Shown one piece after another: positions 41,580 to 52,400 of a stretch of DNA of 64,000 nucleotides (position 1 is the first letter of the stretch; each line of letters begins with the position of its first letter). The notes below the pieces were generated by a model. It made no database searches and was not told where the DNA came from. It saw nothing but the letters and a program-made list of their open reading frames with translations. Made by a program: the position numbers and the translations under genes. Origin of the DNA: Puffinus mauretanicus (Eukaryota > Chordata > Aves > Procellariiformes > Procellariidae); NCBI GenBank assembly GCA_023333565.1, contig JAJKFH010003173.1, positions 372,001 through 436,000 of the forward strand, in the 5' to 3' direction.

Positions 41580-43491
41580 GAATAATCAGACAGCATTTCA
41601 TACTTGGGACATGGTGAACTACACCGCTTCTATAAATTAAAAAAGTTGCAGATATTGCAAAGGCAAGGGAGCTCCCTAAAGCTTCCCTTTAAGTTGCCTC
41701 ATTTGGGATAACTTCTCATTAAAGGCACAGACCTTTGACTGCTAACGTGCTACTTTATGTTTCTCCATAGCTTCATCCGTTACTGCCTAAAAGTCTCACG
41801 AATTCCCACATTAAAACCCTTTCAGAATCTGAGGGATCTCCTAGCACCAGTGAGAGTTAATGACATACTGTTTTCAGTAAGAAAAAGCAACGACTAAAGT
41901 CACAACAATGAAACATTTCACGGCAGACAGACACTCTCAACTAAACAGGCAGTTCCTCAATTTAACTCTTCAAATAATCTGGTGTCTCTTTTTACGTGGA
42001 GCAATATTACTACTCAGACAGAATTACAAAAGCAACAGAAATTATAGAGTGCTGATACAATACTCCAAAGGCAGACAGGCGTTTTCAAGCCAAACGACTA
42101 TTTTAAGAAATATTATCTCCCTTGTTACGCTACTGAAAGGAAAAAAAGACAGAGTTTTCATGGTTTGCCCTTCCTGTTTGCAGCTCTTTCCAAGTTGTGA
42201 GCAAAGCAAAACCCAAGAGTCAATTCCGGTTCTGCGTCGATCCATATCGACTCGGCGTGTCCAAACCCCAACCCTCTCACTGAGAAAGCTTTGCAGAAAT
42301 CCTTGCACGAAAACCACCTGAATTGTAGCTCAAACATCATAAGCAAAGACGCTAATTAACAAAAAGTATCTAAACATAAGTTTCCCTACACAGAGCTCAG
42401 TTTCTCTTTAAACTGTCTCTATAAAGCGACAGAAGGACGCGCAAGAAACCATTTCAGAGCTGAAGTGGTCCGAGACAACTGGTCCCTGGGCCCGGAGGAC
42501 GAGAGCGGACCAGCGCCTTGCTCCGCACGTCCCGCGAGGGGCTGCTCAGCGCCCGCTCCGAACACCGAGCCGTCCCCTTGGCCTGGCTCGTCCCCCCGCC
42601 GCCTGCCCCCCGTCCGGGGCAGAGAAGCGGGGCGGCTGGCAGAGGCCGGCCCTCGCCTCGCCGTCCGCCGGGCCCAGGCCACCCGAAGGCCGCCCTCCCG
42701 CGCCCCCCGCCCCGCTCCCCCTTTACCTCCAGCGCTCTTCGGGGACGACAGCGCGCGAGCTTTTTGCCCCCCTTCACATCCCGGGGAACAGCGAGACGGC
42801 GCGCGCTCCCCTGGAGCCCGGGACGCCCGGCGCACACCTGACTACACGAAACACCGAAAGAATCTCGGTTATTTCCCGAGGCACGGCGACACCCTGCGCT
42901 GCGCCGAGGGCCAACCGCCCCCGCCTCGGCCCCGGCAGCCTCCCGGCGCCGGGCCGCCTTCCCTCGCCCGGCCGCCCTCGCTGCCCGGGCCGGGAGCCGG
43001 CGGCCCCGGCACAGCCGCACAAGATGGATGTCCAGCCCGCGCCCGGCGCCCGCCGGGGACGGGGCAGCCCCACCGCCGCCGCGGGACGGGCGGCCCGGCA
43101 GCGGGGAGCCCCGCGCCGCCCCGGCCGGGGCCCAGCGCGGACAGCCGCCTCCCGCGGGCAGCCCTCCCGCCCCGCCGCGGCCAGGGCCGGGGAGAAGCCG
43201 CCTCCCCCTCGCTGCCGGCTGGGCTTCGCCGCGCCCCCGGGGAGGGAGCGCTCAGCCCGTCCCCGCTGACACCGCCTCGCTCCCCGGACCCCCGCCGCCC
43301 CCTCGGCCCGCGCCCCCGGGCCGTCCCCCTGACCCGCTCGCTCCCGCCCCGCCGCCGGGACGCGGCCCCGCGGCCTCGCCGCGGCCAGGCCCCAGCGGGG
43401 ACGCCCGGAGCCGGCCCGCCACCGCCCGCGGGGCCCCGCCGCGCCCGCGCCCGCTCCCTTCCCCCGCGGCCGGCGCCGCCGCCCCGCTCAC

Positions 43492-43590
43492 CCGCCGCCT
43501 TTCCGGGCCGCCCGCCGCCTCCCGCCGCCGCTCGGCTCGGGGCTCGGCTGCTGTGCGCGGCGGCGGCGCCGCGTCCGCTCCGCCCTCACC
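43492..43590 (-). other. RAP1A: Candidate RAP1A non-coding exon 1 (5' UTR)
   Basis: On the minus strand the CpG island contains a purine-rich CGG-type stretch ending in a good donor, AAAGGCGGCGG followed by GTGAGC (donor GT at 43491-43490). A second GTGAG donor lies upstream in the transcript (GT at 43589-43588). The first is my preferred end of exon 1, because it follows a G-rich leader typical of Ras-family housekeeping genes and lies just downstream of GC boxes. The exon start is not visible; the right limit given is only a guess. No coding potential is claimed. Confidence 0.4.
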
Positions 43591-43616
43591 GGCCGCGGCC
43601 TGGGGAGGAGCCAGCG

Positions 43617-43640
43617 GGGCGGGCCGGGCCGGGCGGGGGC
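43617..43640. promoter_or_regulatory. Tandem SP1-type GC boxes
   Basis: GGGGCGGGCC and GGGCGGGGGC lie 5 nt apart, about 125-150 nt upstream (in the RAP1A direction) of the preferred exon 1 donor. They suit the core of a TATA-less promoter; the exact start sites are not visible. Confidence 0.5.
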
Positions 43641-44978
43641 GCGGAGCCGGCGGAGCCGGAGCGGCGGGAGGGGACGTGACCGGGGAGGCCCGCGAAAAGT
43701 TCCGGGCGGCGGCGGCGGCGCCCGCGGGCCCGGGCAGGTGCCGGTCCCCCCCTCCCCGCGGGGCCCCCGGCTCGCCGCCCGCCGTCCTCCCCCTGCCCGG
43801 GCGAAGGTCACCCGCGAGGGGAGTCCCGGCTCCGCCACAGGGGCCATGGCGGCAGCGGGGCCTTGGCCTCCGCCGCGCCTCGGTCAGCCAGCACCCGAGC
43901 GGCTTCAGGGGCCGCGGGGACCCTCCCGGGGCACCAGCTCCTCACCCGCCCCGGCCCACCGCCGCCATCGGCGAGAGCCAGCAAAGGCTGCGGAGGGCAG
44001 ATAGAAACGGGCCAAGCAGTGGCACCGGGTGACAGCAAATAGAGCAGGGACCAGGCAGATAATTAGGCCGAGAGCGTTTCCTTATCAAGGGGAAGGTGTT
44101 GGCAGCGATGCCTGCACAGGGGACAGGACTCCAGCAGCTTCGAGGCCGCTGTGCGCATCGCTGCTGTGGGGCACCAGGCCTCCCTTCCAGCGAGCTGCTG
44201 GCGTCTCCTCACCTTTGCAACTTAAAAAGTGTTTCCTGAAACACAGCACTTAATAATTGTGTGATTTTTTTTTTAATTTAAAAAGAGCATAAAGAATAAA
44301 GAACTGTAACATTGAAGTAAAATGTATCTGTAATCAAGGAGAAACAGATGAAATGCAGAAAGAGGAAACAACACATGTATATCCTGATGCTGTTTTTGTC
44401 ACTTGGGGGTTGCAAGTGGCAGCAGCCGTGCATAAAGGATCAGGTCAGAAGTTCACCATAGTCACTGCACAGAGTCTCGTGATCTGTTAGATTGCTTCCT
44501 TAGTCCTAACATAAACCATAATTCACCTATAAAAATATATACCCAAGAAAAGCTAATGCCAACAGTTAATGAATTTCAGTAATTTTTTTTTTCTGGTTAA
44601 AAAAAAAAGTATAAAATGCCCCATGAAGAGCTGTAATCGCTTTCATGGTTTCAATGCATGAGTGTTACTTGAAATGCAGAGGGATATCTCATATTCGCAA
44701 GCACAGCATCGCCTCATTACCTAACCAAGGATAGGGCAAGGACTGCAGCCACCATCCCCGGGGACGCTCAAGGTGAGGCTGCAGGGAAGGACTCGAGGTA
44801 GCAGCATTGCTCCACAGCAGGCAGCGTACCTGGTGCCCTCCCCAGCACTCTGCCCTCTTCACTTGCAAAACTTCAGGGACACAAGCAGATTTGTTGAAGT
44901 CTGAGGCTAGAGCAATAGTATTTTTGCATTCACACTGCCTTTCATCCAGAACTCCAACAAAAATGCTAAATATCTGGC

Positions 44979-45096
44979 TTTACAGAGGAGGAAACTAAGA
45001 CAAAGATTAAATGACTTATCCAAAATCCCTAGCAAGTCAGTGGCCAGGAGGCAAACACAGCTCAGAGCGCCCACTCTCATCCTCCACTCTAATTGA
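44979..45096 (-). repeat. MIR-like SINE fragment
   Basis: Plus strand: TTTACAGAGGAGGAAACTAA, ACAAAGATTAAATGACTTATCC, AGCAAGTCAGTGGCCAGGAGG. This follows the antisense order of MIR (TTTACAGATGAGGAAACTGAGGC, GTTAAGTGACTTGCCC, CAGCAAGTGAGTGGCAGAGCC). The element is thus on the minus strand. MIR/CORE-SINE copies are old and scarce in birds. Confidence 0.65.
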
Positions 45097-45893
45097 GAGA
45101 AAACCGTGCTCTAGTTCTCCTGCTCACAGTCTTTGTGCAGGCAGTAGAAATAGACAGCACAGAGAATTTTGCTTCCAGGTACAACTCATGGCTGCTGATA
45201 ATGATCTGTAAATCCCTGTTCTTTATGGCTCAAGTCCTAGCGAAGTATCTCCTTCCCCGGGGACCACCATGCTGGGAGCGAGCAGGTGAATCACTGTTTC
45301 TTAATTTGTATAGCTGGAGGCAGGGTAATCTCAGCAGAGGGATTTCCACATTTTCCTTCTCCGCAGGACTCAGCCTCGCCAGCCTCAGCAGCAGGGCTCA
45401 GGCACTCCTCTCGCAGTGGGGCAGTCGGTGTGGCGGCATCATCTGCCTTTAAGGATGCTGAACGCTGGTGGTTGAGCAACTTGTTTCCTCTGAATACAAA
45501 CATTATCATGAAATCTGTGAACTTAGGAAGTTACTAGCTCTACGTTAAAAACATGAGGCTGTATCTGGAAAACATGCAGAGACAAATATCAGTAATTACA
45601 GCTTTTAAAACAGCAGTTAAGTCAGTAAATTCATTCCTGCGGATAGAAGCTACACAAGGAGACTCTTCTTATGTCCTTTAAGAGGCTCAATATACATGGA
45701 GGTACATGAACATTTTGCAAGGCTTTACCCAGTTTCCTTTAAATTAAGGATTTAATAAACTTTGGCCCAGATACCAATGCATCTGCAGCTTTTCCCACTC
45801 AGCACTACTGACTGAAGAATTTTATTGTATCCAATGAATCAAACACCTATTTCATGGGTTGCAGACCATCTTCTAAGTTTCAAAACAATAAGG

Positions 45894-45940
45894 GTCCAGG
45901 GCCTGACTCAGCAAGACAAAACACCTACTTAATGTCTGTT
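45894..45940. repeat. Possible old amniote repeat fragment
   Basis: CAGGGCCTGACTCAGCAAGA followed by ACACCTACTTAATGTC resembles the GGGCCTGATCCTGCAAG arm of old palindromic amniote repeats. Short and diverged. Confidence 0.25.
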
Positions 45941-46085
45941 CTGGGAAGGTTGGCTTTTTTCAGTTTTCTGCAGGTTTGAATGGAAGCTGATAACATTTAT
46001 TGCTGAGTCAGACTTCGCAAGTACATGAAATTAGATCTGGATGAATGTGAACCTGGTTATGAAATGATTAAAAGAGGAGGAGAAA

Positions 46086-46155
46086 GGGGGCCAAGTTCAG
46101 CTGCAACCAGAGGGACTTTTCCTACTGAGTTCAACAGGGAATAAATCTGGATCTT
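46086..46155. repeat. Old palindromic amniote repeat fragment (probable)
   Basis: GGGGGCCAAGTTCAGCTGCA, then CCTACTGAGTTCAACAGGGA and ATAAATCTGGATC correspond to the GGGCCAAATTC arm, the CCATTGAAGTCAATGG core and the AAATCTGGAT part of the family seen more clearly at 56713. Confidence 0.4.
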
Positions 46156-49100
46156 CCCTTCTCCCAGCCCCACCTGCTGCCCTTCTCCTTTAGCAGGAGG
46201 GATGCAGCCCTGCGGACAGCCTGCCAGTGCTGGAGCCCGTTCCACTGCTGTGCTGCTACACCTTATCTCTTGTGCAATGCGGGATTGCTCGTCAGCAAAT
46301 TCAGCCTGTCAACAGGGTGTTAAATCCTGTGTCCACACCTTGTCTCTCCCTCCATGCATTTTCCAATTTATAACAAATCCTATTATTTCAGGGACATCTA
46401 CAGTGTTACTGACGTCATCACATACACCTGCTTGAAGTGGGTAAAACCTGCTGACATCCCCAAACAGGGGATTTCTACTCCACACAACCTCAGCAACAGC
46501 GCAAGGTCATAAGGCAAAGAGAATCGAGTCTCTACATCCTGACACATACAGGATACAACCTGTTATGTCCTGGACACAGCCCAAGATATCCAGTGGCCCT
46601 TAACACTGCGGTTTTATAAAAAAATACTGTAATTTATCACAACCTTTCTATTTATATAAAACATGAGTTGCCACAAGAATGTCTTTTCTGAACTCTGATC
46701 CAGATCCATTGATATCATTAAATGATCCCAGCATTTCACTCCCCTTTTCCTGGTATGTGGCAGCAGTGAAAGGCTGAAGGGAAAACACTTATCCCCAGCA
46801 CCTGCAGTAGGATTGCAATTCTTTGCCTGGTTTTGCAGCTGAGTTGCAGGGGTTGCACTGAGACTTATGCAGACGAAAATGAATCATAATCCCTCAGGAC
46901 TTTTTTTATTCCAAAATAACAATTGCCCAATTGGATAAATTATCACAAGTTCAGCTGATGTAAATATCTAGCTAATGCCCATTTGCTGATTTAATGAAAT
47001 CCAGAAACAATTTGCAATCCCATAATGAGCTTGGATTCCTGGCTGATAGAATCACAGGACTAGAGAGCAAAAGTCAGCTCAGTAACACACATCAACAGCA
47101 CATTTAAATGAAAGTGTATTTGACACTGTACAGGTTAATAACACGTTATTATTGCTCTAGTTGTTAAAAGTAAAGGTGCTGACTGCATGATGATCATGTC
47201 CTGATTGTCTGAACTTAAACTGCACAAAAAAGGAACTGGTCCTCTCTAAACTTACAATAATAGTTTTTTTAAACTGTAGTCATGGAAGAATCAGGAAAAA
47301 ATGCTCATTACAAAGAGCTCAACATGAGCTTTTGAAGTCCAAACATAATATTTTCTTTACAGATGAGATTGCAGTGTATCATTAGGAGTAATGACTTAAT
47401 TATGTTATTAACAGTGCATACCCACATCACTGTACTGGCAGCGACTCCTTTGGCTGATAACGTGGCTGCAGGGGTCACTGAGCATGCACTTCATCTCACA
47501 TTGCAGCCGTGCAGCACCCTGATGCAGTGCTCCAGAGGGTGCGGTGTCCTTGCCAGGGATCAGACCGTAAAGGGTTGTTTAACGCACACCAGCATCTGAC
47601 AAGTTCTGTGGAGGCAGGCGAGCTCCAAAGCCATGAGCCTGTTACCAGAGCAGAGAGACAGGACCAGACAGACTCCTCTGCTGAAAACACCATCCCTCCT
47701 CAGACTGCAGCAGACCTATTTTTCCCATGCCCACTGGCTGGCTGAAGCCACCAGGTAATTAGGCAGATGAGCTGGGAGGTGTGGAAGCTGGGGGGGATGG
47801 CTGGTCCCAAGGCAGTGTTCCACAAAAGGTCTAGCAGGTTTCCAAAGGGAAAGCTTTTCCATGAGCCACAAACCTGGGGCAGCTGTGCTGCTGCTGTTCT
47901 CTCCCAATTCAGCCAGTATCATTAAAGTTGCCTGAAAACACAAGAAAGGCTGAACCCCAACTGGTAGCTGCAAACACTAAAGTACTTTCCAGGTTTGAAC
48001 CTTAAAGACAATGTCCCCACCTGGGAGCACAGGGACTGCAGAAAGGATGAGGCAGCAGGAACAGGGCTCCCTTTATTATATGTACCAGGAAGCCTGGGCT
48101 TTCCTCCTTTGTGACTTTGACTGGTCTCTCCAAAGGGACATAGGATGGAGGCTTCTTATGCAGCTTCCCAGACATTATCCTACCTTGCAAGCATGCCAGA
48201 AAAGCCTGGTGTCAGTCTGGTGCCTGCTCATTGCGATTCTGCAGAGCAGATAGAAAGGCAGAGGCTGATATGGGTTTCTGGTTCAAGGGTTTTATAAATA
48301 AGTATCATAGGAGGCTGTGAAACTCGCTGGGGAAGGAAGCACAAATCACACTTCCCGCTGCTCAAGTATGGCAGGGAACTCCTTTATTATCATACACAGG
48401 GTTTCCCATTTTTCAGTCTAATGGCAACATAATGGGCTGATTTTACTATTTGCTTTCTGCAAGCAAGAACTTACTTGTCCAAAACTGTAGCAGCCTGGCA
48501 TTTGCTATCAGAGGAGACTGTTGGCAAGGAAATGACCCTCAGAGAGCTAAAACAGGAGCTGAGACATTAGCCTGTGTACCTCTCTTGTCTTTAATCACAG
48601 GTGGTGGTTGTGGAGCTATATTTGAATTGGTCTTCTGAGCAATCTGTTATCCATGCATCTCCCCACTACCTAGCCAGTCTATTCATGGCAGAGAGCTGCT
48701 ACCGAGCAGTTTGCTGCATCTATTTTTGGATGGGAGAGGTGATTTTGTCTTTCAGAAGCTGGGACACACAATGGGAGATGGTCCCAGCTTGCGGTGGGAT
48801 CTAACCCAGCAGCAGCTCATACCTGCATGAAGCATCTGGCCAAGTAGAAATACAGGAGTGAATCAGAGAGGGTGATGGGGAGGTCTGTATAATTTTTCTG
48901 GCAGCAGGCTGGAGGCCCAGAAGGAAATAGTCCTCCCCACACAGCTGTACGCACATACCGCTTTCAGTGGGAAACTCAGCTCTTCTCTGGTGAGGAAACT
49001 GGAGGATGTATTGCCTGCAGTTCCTTTACCCTGGGGCTTTCTCCAGCTGCTGCTGTTCCATTCCTCCTCCCAGCCCACTTGTAAACACAGGTATCTGCAA

Positions 49101-49410
49101 AGGGGGAACACCGGAGCAGTCCCACACCGCTGCCAAGGGGCAAGCCGCCTGCTTGTACCGGCCAGTGAAAGTGAAAACAATAACAACGAAATATTTTACT
49201 CACCCGTGAGAAGGGAAGTTACTTACCCCAGGCGAGGGCCATACAAGGCCTCGCAGTACGCCCCGGGACTCACTCACATAATGGTAGCTGATGAGAACGG
49301 AGCACATCATGATGCACGTTTGTAGGATACTTGACAAATCCTCCGGCAAGTGTGCCCGGCAGGTCTGGCTAGCATCTCCATGCAGAGACCCACATAACAC
49401 AGCGCAGCCC

Positions 49411-49462
49411 AGGGCCTGATTCTGCCCTCACTTATCCCGTGCACAATTTGCAAAGTGACTTA
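49411..49462. repeat. Old palindromic amniote repeat fragment (probable)
   Basis: GGGCCTGATTCTGCCCTCAC, then TTATCCCGTGCACAATTTGC matches the first arm of the family (GGGCCTGATTCTGCTCTCACTTACACCAGTGTAAAT). Only one arm is kept. Confidence 0.5.
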
Positions 49463-52400
49463 ACCAAAGCTGCTGGATTTGCATGAGACAAAGCCAAATG
49501 AGAAGGGACTGAAGCTCCCAGACCCCCTCGCAGCATTGGCCAGGAGAGGCACTGTCCCAGGCTGGGACAGCAGAGTTCAAAATGAGCAATAACAAGTGTT
49601 ATTCTTTCGGCTGACAAACTCTGCTCACTTGCTCAAAGGCAGCTGCAACCACATATTTTCTGCTATTGCCCAACTCTTCCTGCACAGCGCTTTGGAGCCA
49701 AGCTCGCTCCCCCACACGACTAGGTGGTGCCTCGGTGTGTCACCCAGGGACCAAACCCCATCGCTGCCAGCTGGTTTCGCCTGTTTCTAGGACAGATGCG
49801 GCTTCCATTTGACTTTGTTGGTATGCTGGTAACCACACAGAATGAGGCAAACATTGCCTCGAGATTAAATGTCATATACATTGAAATGGGAGAAAGTCTA
49901 ATTCAACAAGTGCTTGCTCCCATGTTTCCTTTCATGGGTTTTAAACACTTGTTTTGTTTAAACGTGGTCACACAATGACTGTATTATAGCCAGGGGGTAA
50001 TTTTTGATTAGTAGGTAAAAGTAGCAATCCAGCTACTTGTCTACAAGCTGCTGGAAACCCCTTGAGATCTATGATACTTCTTCATTACCTGTTCCCGATT
50101 TCTGCCAGTCATAGCTGGTCCCATCCAGGGTCAGTCCTGGCGATTGCCAGCACCCAGGAATCGGACATGGCAGGAACCACAAGTCTTCAGACAGCCCTTC
50201 TTCCACCCACACCAGTTACTCCAGGCCAGCAGCCCAGCCAGCCACCAGCAGCCAGTCAGGGCAGGCACAGGGCTGCAGGACAGGGTTTATAAAGATATCA
50301 GCGAGTTAATAATGAACTCACCTGTACCTGGATAAGAGATGTGTGTTTCCAATTAGTGCTGCTCTGCTGTCCTAAGTGGACTTAATCATCCCATAGCCTT
50401 GGAGACCCTCCGGCACGCTCCAGCAATCTCTTACTCCTTCTGCTTTCAGGTGTTAGCGGGAGCTCATCTTAAAACAGCTGTTTCAGGAGAGGCTAATTCT
50501 CAGCTCTTTTTATTAGTTGCTCCACTATAATTACAATTACAATAACACTTAACCTTATGATAGCACTCTTCATTTTCTGATTGCTTCCTGAACACAAGCT
50601 AATAATACTGGCTTCATGCTTCTGGCTCGCGAAAGAACTTTCCTGCAGAAAGGCTGTTACTTATGTTAACAGTGAAGCAAACACTGAATAAGAGGGAGCA
50701 CAAGGCACCTGTGTCTCCTCACAGCCTGTGCTGAAAAGAAAATGTTCCCCTCCCAAGTACCGTAGTCCTTCGCCCTTTTGGGCAGGAGCAGCGTATCACA
50801 GTCACCACCCGACCGGCAACGCAGCCGTGAATTCATCTCTGAAATCAGCTGTTGCCTCCTCACCAGATCATGAGTCATTTCCACTCCAGTTATGACTCAG
50901 TTGACTGGAAACTTTGCCTGAGTAAGGGCTGGATGTCTTGTTCGTGTTTCTCCAGCCCTCGCGAGGTTGCCCGTGGGCAAGCAAATCAGTGCTGCCGCTG
51001 GCTCGCGAGGACTGGCAGGGTCACCCTGTGGTGCCCGGACCCCTGCGGCAGCACACGCTGATCTGCCTTTCTGCAGCTAAAGATCACGGGAAGTGGTAAA
51101 CTCTTCAAAAGATGAGCCATCGTGTCTGTCGCTAGCGAGCAGCATGCATGTCTGCATCGCCAGCAGAAAAGAAGCCCAATTACATCCTAGAAACATTTGG
51201 GGGTGCTTTGGTTTTCAACACTTTCCTCTGTTGCCCTTTGAAAAGAAAGTGTTTGTATAAATAACAGCAGATGCATTTTAAAATAGCTCCTCTCCCAGCC
51301 AGTGTTTAGCAATAGAAATGAGCAAAGATAAAACAGTTGCATATGATGTGAGAAACATAACAGATGGGTCTGCATGGAGAAGCAGGCCAGCCTGCGCTGT
51401 CTGTGTCAGCGCGAGTGGACTCTGCCGCTCTCTGCCTGCACAGATTGCAGCACGCGGGGCTGCAGCAGCTCCCTCCTAGGACGCAGCACCAGCAGAAACG
51501 TGCTCTTAGTGCTGCAGATTTTTTGCCTGCTTGTTTCAGCATTAATGAGAGTGTCTGTATGTGAGGTGCTGGCTCGATGCAGCGAGCTATGGTGCAGACG
51601 CATGCAGAGCCCGGCAAGTGCATGTTGGGCCCCTTTGCTGTGGCCCAGCCCCAGGCGCTGCCGGCGCTGCCTCCCCCGGGGCAGCCTCGGGGGCAGTGGC
51701 TGCGGGGGCCCCTTTGTCCCGCTGCGTGGCCAGTGCTGTCCCCCTGACCCGCGCCCTCCTTGCAAAGCACGGCCAGCCCAGGGGCGCAGCTGCCGCCTTC
51801 CCCGCTCCCGTCGCTGGTCACCCGTGCTTGGCTTTGCAGAACTGATAACTGAGCCCAGAAGGTGGGAAGTGGAGCATTTCCTAAAAGCACGGTTTGGTAA
51901 TCATTTCCATATTACAGGGAAACGTGTAATGACTCTGAACTCCCACGGAAGCAGGACTCTTTTAACGGCTGTGTCTGAGAAGAGAAGCTTCACCTCAGGA
52001 CAGGCTTACGGCTGACACTGCTTTGTGACCAACTGCACGAAACGACGGCTCCTCTCCCTGCACACACATGCAAAACCTTCAGGATCTTTTCCTTCAACTC
52101 ACAAGCATTCAAAACAAAAGCAGCCATTTATTCTCATACACAGTGCTTTGGTTTCCTTCTCTATTTGCCACCAAAATCTCGTACTTTCCAAAGGCATGCC
52201 CGCTTGGATATGACAAACTCTTGTATGTGAACGTGATGATGGTACAGGTGTAGGACTGACAGCAGTGAAGATTAAGGTCTCATGGACTAAAGCTGTATTG
52301 GCATTTATGCCAGGCAATGCCAGGTATTGGGAAAAACCCACTGACCGCACAGCACGCAGCCGAGCAATGACCCGAGCAGTGTGCGGGCAAACAGCCGGGT

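Larger units (their letters stand above)
19947..43491 (-). other. RAP1A first intron (about 23.5 kb)
   Basis: This lies between the candidate exon 1 donor (43491) and the start-codon exon acceptor (19947). It is mostly AT-rich with small GC-rich patches (24.5-24.65, 25.2-25.56, 26.3-26.45, 26.9-27.2 kb). It contains two CR1 fragments, several A runs, the paired RFX/CRE-like motifs at 41.5 kb and one 231-codon ORF without recognisable domains. An additional non-coding 5' exon may be hidden here. Confidence 0.7.
42470..43990. promoter_or_regulatory. RAP1A: CpG island, RAP1A promoter region
   Basis: About 1.5 kb of very GC-rich sequence dense in CpG, sharply bounded by AT-rich DNA on both sides. 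It includes GC boxes (GGGGCGGGCC at 43617-43626, GGGCGGGGGC at 43631-43640), CGG runs at 43556-43572 and 43704-43720, and minus-strand splice donors at 43491 and 43589. There is no TATA box. This is the expected architecture for the broadly expressed RAP1A promoter. Long ORFs through it (up to 404 codons) are products of GC-rich sequence, which has few stop codons. Confidence 0.85.
43991..50800. other. Upstream flank, no gene recognised
   Basis: Mixed composition, mostly 40-45% GC by eye. It contains a MIR-like fragment (44.98 kb), probable old palindromic repeat fragments (45.89, 46.09, 49.41 kb) and AT-rich patches at 46.88-47.06 and 50.5-50.63 kb. ORFs are short and unrecognised. Confidence 0.7.

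Noticed and set aside
42465..43679. 404-codon ORF (plus) and other long ORFs in the CpG island
   Set aside because: The sequence is so GC-rich that stop codons are rare in all frames; the translations are Pro/Arg/Ala/Gly-rich with no domain, and overlapping ORFs occur on both strands. It is promoter DNA.
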